This document shows, one piece after another, positions 59,031 to 64,000 of a DNA stretch of 64,000 bases. This DNA is from Gibbsiella quercinecans (GTDB lineage: Bacteria; Pseudomonadota; Gammaproteobacteria; Enterobacterales; Enterobacteriaceae). Location: NCBI RefSeq assembly GCF_002291425.1, contig NZ_CP014136.1:1736001-1800000 (forward strand), given 5' to 3'. Under the pieces are notes generated by a model, which was given only the letters and a program-made list of their open reading frames with translations, searched no databases and was not told the DNA's origin. The first letter of the stretch is position 1, and every line of letters starts with the position of its first letter. The position numbers and the translations under genes are program-made.

Positions 59031-60003
59031 GGTCGCCTCCTGTTTCTGGCCGGGCATATTTTTGGCGCTGATATCCGCGATTAAAACGTTTTTCGATGGC
59101 ATGCTGCATTAGCGACAATAACGAGGTGACGAATACATACCAGATTGTTGCTACCAACAACAAAGGAATAATTTTGTAATTGCGGTTATAGATAAGCTGT
59201 GCTGAATAGAGCAACTCGGTCACCGCGACAACACTAATAATCGACGTGCCTTTCAGATTATCGATCAAGAAATTTCCCAAGGCAGGAATAATGCTGCGCA
59301 GAGACTGCGGGAAAACTATTTTTCTAAAGATCTGTAATGGGGAGAGACCCAGCATTCGCGCCGCTTCCTGTTGGCCCACAGGAACCGCAAGCAAACCGCC
59401 GCGAACAAACTCTGCTGAATACGCTACGCCGTGCATAGTGAGGCCGAGGATCGAGGCACCCAGCGCGCTGATAAGGCTGTTGGTTGGAATACTGATCCAA
59501 GGATGCATGCCTGGCAGGCCAAGATTTAACGTCGGGATCAGATATCCGATGTTGAACCAAAACAACAGTTGCACCAGCAGAGGTGTCGCGCGAAACAGCC
59601 AGATATAGCACCAGGCAATCAGAGAAACGACCGGGTTCCTGGATAAACGCATAGCGGCAACGACCACCCCAAAAATCAAACTGAGAAGTGTAACTACCGC
59701 CGTTAACCATAGGGTGGTATAAAGCCCTTTCAGGATCTGTGGGTTGAACAGATAATGCCCCACCAGTGCCCAGTCAAAAGCCTCATTTTGAGCTGCAAGA
59801 TAAATAAAAGACAGAACGATAAATAAGACAGCCACGCCAAAGGCCCAACGCGCATAGGAAAACCTCTGGGTTATCCCCTGTTTATTTTCTAATTCAATTA
59901 AATATGAAAAATCTTCACCATAATATTTTCGCTCAGTATTAATTATTATTTTTTCCTGATTCTGGAAAAAACGGACGTTTTTCCCTGCATCGAAATCTGT
60001 CAT
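59020..60003 (-). CDS. ABC importer permease, HisM/GlnP type
   Basis: 327 aa, longer than the about 220 aa typical, because of a hydrophilic N-terminal extension of about 50 residues before the first helix. Five or more membrane helices; permease signature ILKGLYTTLWLTAVVTLLSL, LFRATPLLVQLLFW and the EAA loop QQEAARMLGLSPLQIFRKIVFPQS. Forms a homodimer with the ATPase. Upstream in the operon is the aminotransferase. Confidence 0.92.
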   Translation of the reverse strand: MTDFDAGKNVRFFQNQEKIIINTERKYYGEDFSYLIELENKQGITQRFSYARWAFGVAVLFIVLSFIYLAAQNEAFDWALVGHYLFNPQILKGLYTTLWLTAVVTLLSLIFGVVVAAMRLSRNPVVSLIAWCYIWLFRATPLLVQLLFWFNIGYLIPTLNLGLPGMHPWISIPTNSLISALGASILGLTMHGVAYSAEFVRGGLLAVPVGQQEAARMLGLSPLQIFRKIVFPQSLRSIIPALGNFLIDNLKGTSIISVVAVTELLYSAQLIYNRNYKIIPLLLVATIWYVFVTSLLSLMQHAIEKRFNRGYQRQKYARPETGGDHAQ

Positions 60004-60350
60004 TTCTTTTACCTGGGGAAATTAAAAGGATGCATGTTTTTTAACAAAATATACACAAGAAAATATGGGCAACAAATGCTTTATATAGATAATCATACCC
60101 AAAATAAGTCGAGTTGCAGGGTAAGAACGCCACATGCTTATTGAATAATGCGGGCGCTAACCGCGAAAGAGTGAGGCCGTATAGCCAAATCACGCGGCCA
60201 TAGAAGGGATTACGATGAACAAGCTCAAGCCTGGAAGCTCAACCTATGCCTTGCTTGATGGCAAGGCCGCCAGGCACGCGGCCTTAAAGGAAGGGCAATA
60301 CATCAGCAACGTGCCCATCAACCGTGCGGCACGATGCTAATGAACGTTCT
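60004..60350. other. intergenic region between permease and aminotransferase
   Basis: About 350 bases. It contains a repeat-like stretch starting at 60098 (atacccaaaataagtcgagt then tgcagg), similar to the end of an intergenic repeat remembered from Serratia. A + strand ORF of 41 codons (60215-60340, MNKLKPGSSTYALLDG...) has GAAGGGA ahead, but no known relative and is antisense to the operon. A promoter for permease-ATPase-OYE could lie at 60010-60095, which is AT-rich. Confidence 0.4.
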
Positions 60351-61682
60351 TTAACTGATGTGGTGCAGTGTTTCGCCGACGGCATCAAACAAACGATCCA
60401 GTTCGGCTGTCTGGCTATTAAACATCGGGCCAAATTGCAGGGTGTCGCCGCCAAAGCGAACATAAAATCCGGCTTTCCACAGCGCGATGCCCGCATCAAA
60501 TGGCCTTACCGTTGCATCGCCCTCCCGCGCCGCAAGCTGAATTGCCCCCACAAGGCCACAGTTGCGAATATCAATCACATGTGGGCAATCGCGCAACGCA
60601 TGCAGCGCAGTGGCAAAATGTGGCGCCAGCGCTGCAGACTGGGCGATAAGGTTCTCCTTTTCCATCAGTTCCAGCGTCGCCAGGCCCGCAGCACAGGCTA
60701 CCGGATGCGCAGAGTAGGTGTAGCCGTGTGGAAACTCAACCGCGTGCTCTGGTAACGGCTGGGACATAAAGGTTTCATAAATCTTGCTGCTTGCAACAAC
60801 GCCGCCAAGCGGGATCGCGCCATTGGTAATTTGCTTGGCGAAGTTGAGAATATCCGGGGTCACACCAAAAAACTCTGCCCCACTCCAACGCCCCATGCGG
60901 CCAAAGCCGGTAATCACTTCATCAAAAATGAGCAAGATATCGTGCTTGTCACAGATTTCACGCAAGCGTTGCAGATATCCCTTCGGCGGAATGATGGCGC
61001 CCGCAGAACCAGACAGCGGCTCAACGATAAGGGCGGCAATATTGGAAGCATCGTGCAGCTCAATAAGTTTAAGCATCTCATTGGCGAGTTCAACGCCGCC
61101 GGTTTCAGCCATGCCCTGAGTGAATGCCTGGCCAGCCTGCAAGGTATGCGGCAAGTGATCCACATCCATAAACTGACCAAACACTTTGCGATTACCGCCA
61201 ATGCCGCCCAGGCTGGTACCGGCAATATTCACACCATGATAACTACGGGCGCGGCCAATCAGTTTGGTTTTGGCCGGCTGACCTTTGACACGCCAGTATG
61301 CGCGGGCCATTTTGACCGCGGTATCTGTAGATTCGGAACCGGAGCCGGTAAAGAAAACGTGGTTGAGATCGCCCGGCATCAACTGCGCAATTTTTTCTGC
61401 CAGCTTAAATGACAGCGCATGGCCATATTGAAACCCCGGCGAATAATCAAGCGTGCCGAGCTGGTTTGCCACGGCGGTTTGAATCTCGCTGCGGGTGTGC
61501 CCGGCGCCACAGGTCCACAAACCGGAAAGGCTGTCATAGATCTGGCGGCCTTTATCATCGGTGAGCCAATGCCCCTGCGCGGCAACGATGAAGCGCGGAT
61601 CACGATGGAAATTGCGGTTAGCGCTGAACGGCATCCAATGCGCTTTGAGATTAAGTGAAGCCGTGTCTAGGTCTTTAGCCAT
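60351..61682 (-). CDS. class III omega-amino-acid:pyruvate-type aminotransferase
   Basis: 443 aa from ATG 61682, preceded by GGGAGA at good spacing; ATG 61688 is the alternative. PLP enzyme of fold type I: FFTGSGSESTDTAVKMARAYWR, SYHGVNIAGTSLGGI, LLIFDEVITGFGRMG and FAKQITNGAIPLGGV with the catalytic Lys. Similar to beta-alanine/omega-amino-acid:pyruvate aminotransferases. It likely deaminates the solute imported by the adjoining ABC system. Divergent from the LysR gene, so a candidate target. Confidence 0.9.
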   Translation of the reverse strand: MAKDLDTASLNLKAHWMPFSANRNFHRDPRFIVAAQGHWLTDDKGRQIYDSLSGLWTCGAGHTRSEIQTAVANQLGTLDYSPGFQYGHALSFKLAEKIAQLMPGDLNHVFFTGSGSESTDTAVKMARAYWRVKGQPAKTKLIGRARSYHGVNIAGTSLGGIGGNRKVFGQFMDVDHLPHTLQAGQAFTQGMAETGGVELANEMLKLIELHDASNIAALIVEPLSGSAGAIIPPKGYLQRLREICDKHDILLIFDEVITGFGRMGRWSGAEFFGVTPDILNFAKQITNGAIPLGGVVASSKIYETFMSQPLPEHAVEFPHGYTYSAHPVACAAGLATLELMEKENLIAQSAALAPHFATALHALRDCPHVIDIRNCGLVGAIQLAAREGDATVRPFDAGIALWKAGFYVRFGGDTLQFGPMFNSQTAELDRLFDAVGETLHHIS

Positions 61683-61780
61683 GATCATTCTCCCAACAGG
61701 TGTTAGAAGAGTTTGCAATCAAAAGTCAGTTGAGATAAATCCTTATTATCGAATGATTAGGTTTGGATTTACTCACCTAT

Positions 61781-62686
61781 ATGAGAAATAAAGCGCTGGG
61801 CCAAATAAGCGATTTCGATATCAAATTGCTGCGTATCTTTAAAACCGTCGCCGAATGCGGGAGTTTCTCGTCCGCCGAAAGTTTGCTGGGCATTACTCGC
61901 TCGGCAATCAGCCTGCACATGAGCGACCTTGAAAAGCGGTTGGGGATGCGCCTGTGCCAGCGCGGGAGAGCCGGGTTTTCGCTAACCGATGAAGGAAGAG
62001 AGATTCTCAAACTTAGCGAGACGATGATGGTATCTATTGAAAGCTTTCGCCAGCAAGTCAATGAGATGCATAAAAACCTACGCGGCGAATTCAATATTGG
62101 GATCATTAATAACCTGGTGACGCAGCCCATCATGCGAATCACCAATGCGCTTGAAATACTCAGTAAGCATGGCCCGGGAATTCGTATAAACCTCAGCATG
62201 AGTACAGCGTCAGAAATCGAACGCGGCCTTATGGATGGAAGGCTGCACGTAGGCGCGCTACCTAAATCGGCCCCCGTTTCCGGCCTTGATTACAACAAGC
62301 TGTATGATGAAATATCCTTTCTCTATTGCAGTGCGAAGCACCCGCTATTCCACTACAACCATGCACCGGATAACAACGAACTTCGGATGTATGACGCCGT
62401 CATCCCCACTTACCGCATGACGGCGGATATTATAGAGATGCTTCAACACTTTAACGGTAGCGCAACGGCCTCTGATCGGGAAGGCATTGCTTTTTTGATA
62501 CTGACCGGCAGATATGTTGGCTTATTACCCGATCATTACGCCGCCTACTGGGAGGAAAAAGGAATGATGCGCGCCATTATGCCAGAGGTAATGTGTGCAA
62601 AATCAGAAATTTCCGTGGTTACTCGCAAAGGGCGCAGGCCGAACTCAATATTGGAACTTTTTCTGGCTTCGCTAAACGATCAATGA
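61781..62686 (+). CDS. LysR-type transcriptional regulator
   Basis: 301 aa from ATG 61781; an in-frame TTG at 61763 is possible and neither has a strong ribosome site. N-terminal winged helix (DIKLLRIFKTVAECGSFSSAESLLGITRSAISLHMSDLEKRLG), then a substrate-binding domain. Divergent from the aminotransferase (98 bases between starts), the classical LysR arrangement; it probably controls the transport and catabolic genes with the substrate or an intermediate as co-inducer. Confidence 0.9.
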   Translation: MRNKALGQISDFDIKLLRIFKTVAECGSFSSAESLLGITRSAISLHMSDLEKRLGMRLCQRGRAGFSLTDEGREILKLSETMMVSIESFRQQVNEMHKNLRGEFNIGIINNLVTQPIMRITNALEILSKHGPGIRINLSMSTASEIERGLMDGRLHVGALPKSAPVSGLDYNKLYDEISFLYCSAKHPLFHYNHAPDNNELRMYDAVIPTYRMTADIIEMLQHFNGSATASDREGIAFLILTGRYVGLLPDHYAAYWEEKGMMRAIMPEVMCAKSEISVVTRKGRRPNSILELFLASLNDQ

Positions 62687-62854
62687 TGCGAGCGACAAGA
62701 GAAAAACGCGGAAAACCGGCTCCAGCCATTAATGGGGCGAGGGGAAAATCTGCCGCAGCAGCGTTGAGCCTGGCTGGCAGCACCTCACCGGGACTGGGCG
62801 CCGAGTCACCAAGCCCGCATATGCCATTTGAAGATGGCGGATATACCACGATAA

Positions 62855-63487
62855 TTAATAGAACGCAGGGTTAGTCACCCAAAACAATTCGGTTTCAACG
62901 CCCTCGGCCCAAAACCTTATAAGCGATTTCGCACTAAAGAAAAATGAGTCACCTGCATTCACGGTAAACGTATTGCCATCTATTTCAATGCCTAATATGC
63001 CGCGCAGCACCAGCCCACATTTCGTTCCTTCAGACTCATTATAGGGATGTTCGCCTGTCGTGCCGTCTGGCGATAATACAATCCGCATCATTTGCAGCTG
63101 CGTCATGCTATCCGGCGTGAGCATGTCTTTTTCAATGCCATTATCGCTAAAACTAATATGCCGCTGCGCTTCTTTTCTCAGGATGTAACGGCTTTCTTCA
63201 TCGGCAGAAGCGTCGTTGTAAACCGGATCGAGTAACCAGCTCAGCGGCATCTCTAACGCTTTACAGAGCAGCACCAGCTTATCAATAGAGATTGTCGCGT
63301 TGCCGCGCTCGATTTGGCTTAACAAGGCGGTAGAAATCCCTGCACTTTCTGCCACGCTCGCAAGCGTCATGCGTTTGACTTTGCGCCGTAAACGCAGGCG
63401 GGTTCCTAAATCAGACGTTTTTCCATCGTGAACAACATTCGCAGATGTGCGCATAGTTTTTAAATTAAGTCGTTCATCTATAAACAT
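62855..63487 (-). CDS. XRE-family regulator with cupin domain
   Basis: 210 aa from ATG 63487; ATG 63454 is also possible. HTH XRE (about 28-85; RLRLRRKVKRMTLASVAESAGISTALLSQIERG), then a cupin (about 125-205; GTTGEHPYNESEGTKCGLVLRGILGIEIDG, GDSFFFSAKSLIRFW). This design is shared with PuuR and similar catabolic regulators that sense small amines or acids. 63 bases after the FAD oxidoreductase gene on the same strand, so it may control that enzyme. Confidence 0.88.
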   Translation of the reverse strand: MFIDERLNLKTMRTSANVVHDGKTSDLGTRLRLRRKVKRMTLASVAESAGISTALLSQIERGNATISIDKLVLLCKALEMPLSWLLDPVYNDASADEESRYILRKEAQRHISFSDNGIEKDMLTPDSMTQLQMMRIVLSPDGTTGEHPYNESEGTKCGLVLRGILGIEIDGNTFTVNAGDSFFFSAKSLIRFWAEGVETELFWVTNPAFY

Positions 63488-63550
63488 TACCAATACCCGC
63501 TCATAACAATCATGTTTAAAACGTGCCGGCAGACCTACGCATAAATAAGG

Positions 63551-64000
63551 TTATCTGCCTTTAATCCCATCCAGCATGATATTCCACATCATGCTTCCGG
63601 TTGCGCCAACGCGCCAAAAATCATGGAATGCATATTGTGATAAGTTTTTGTCAATAGTAAAGGGGTTATCAGAGGTGCCATGAGAAAGAATCAGATCCGC
63701 GACAATTTTGCCTACCATCGTAGACATCGCAACACCTCGGCCATTATAACCAAACACCAATCGGACACCCGGCTCCGGCTCAACTAAATGAGGCAAGTGG
63801 TCTTTGGTAATGGCAACCTGGCCCTGCCATGCCCATGGGAAATTTATCCCCTTCAACTCTGGCCAAAGCTTGATCGCATAATCGATCAGATGCTGATAAT
63901 CCTTCGCGCCTTTGTCGTCGCGTTGTGGGCCACGGCCCCCCATTAACAGCCGGCCTTCATCATCAACCCGATAATAAATAACATCCCATGCCGCTTCATA
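63551..64000 (-). CDS. C-terminal part of an FAD-dependent oxidoreductase (DAO family)
   Basis: The frame is open to the window edge, so the N-terminal FAD-binding part is missing; about 149 residues are visible. YYRVDDEGRLLMGGRGPQ, WAWQGQVAITKDHLPHL and LVFGYNGRGVAMSTMVGKI are typical of the last third of DAO-fold amine/amino-acid oxidases such as PuuB or glycine-oxidase relatives. Together with the XRE-cupin gene it resembles a puu-like unit for an amine or amino-acid derivative. Confidence 0.85.
   Translation of the reverse strand, partial: YEAAWDVIYYRVDDEGRLLMGGRGPQRDDKGAKDYQHLIDYAIKLWPELKGINFPWAWQGQVAITKDHLPHLVEPEPGVRLVFGYNGRGVAMSTMVGKIVADLILSHGTSDNPFTIDKNLSQYAFHDFWRVGATGSMMWNIMLDGIKGR

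Noticed and set aside
60215-60340. 41-codon ORF on the + strand between permease and aminotransferase genes
   Set aside because: It lies partly in repeat-like DNA, has no recognisable relative, and runs against the operon; kept only as a note in the intergenic entry.

Overview
The window looks like a chromosomal segment of an enterobacterium of the Serratia type (Yersiniaceae). The housekeeping proteins (CsrA, RecA, BamD, RimM, TrmD, RaiA, AroF) are close to their E. coli counterparts. A small SOS-boxed holin/lysozyme/Ogr cassette matches the nucEDC genes described in Serratia marcescens. The genus call is an inference; I could not run a 16S comparison.

Layout: 1-13642 is a Flp/Tad pilus locus on the + strand: secretin rcpA, tadZ, tadA, tadB, tadC, tadD, an inserted five-gene block with two Roadblock/LC7 proteins and an Mgl/Cvn-like small GTPase, then prepilin peptidase, tadE, tadF, tadG and a VirB1-like lytic transglycosylase. 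13803-19166 is the conserved tRNA-Asp/dnaQ/rnhA/yafS/gloB/mltD/yafD block. 19467-25079 is a complete rRNA operon on the - strand (P1, P2, 16S, tRNA-Glu, 23S, 5S, tRNA-Asp, terminator). Its upstream neighbour is clpB (the E. coli rrnG context) and its downstream neighbours are aspU and yafD (the E. coli rrnH context), so it is a hybrid relative to E. coli.

25257-34878 holds clpB (sigma-32 promoter), pgeF, rluD, bamD, raiA (class II CRP site), pheL-pheA (attenuator) and the aroF-tyrA operon (TyrR-like boxes). 35409-37489 holds a DUF481 outer-membrane protein followed by the LexA-boxed nucEDC lysis/activator cassette. 37578-46911 holds rpsP-rimM-trmD-rplS, ffh, ypjD, yfjD, luxS, the sRNA gene micA, gshA, yqaA and yqaB. 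47192-53365 holds three tandem tRNA-Arg genes, tRNA-Ser, csrA, alaS, recX, recA and pncC.

53600-64000 is accessory: an MFS transporter with a long acidic tail, then an uptake/catabolism cluster (ABC importer for an amino-acid-like solute, an Old-Yellow-Enzyme/FadH-like oxidoreductase, a class III aminotransferase, a LysR regulator, an XRE-cupin regulator and the end of an FAD-dependent oxidoreductase).

The most interesting observations are the Roadblock/GTPase switch embedded in the Tad locus, and the domesticated lysis cassette, whose holin has a dual-start motif and whose lysozyme carries the cysteine arrangement of the disulfide-caged phage P1 enzyme. No CRISPR array, intact prophage, integrase or insertion sequence was seen.
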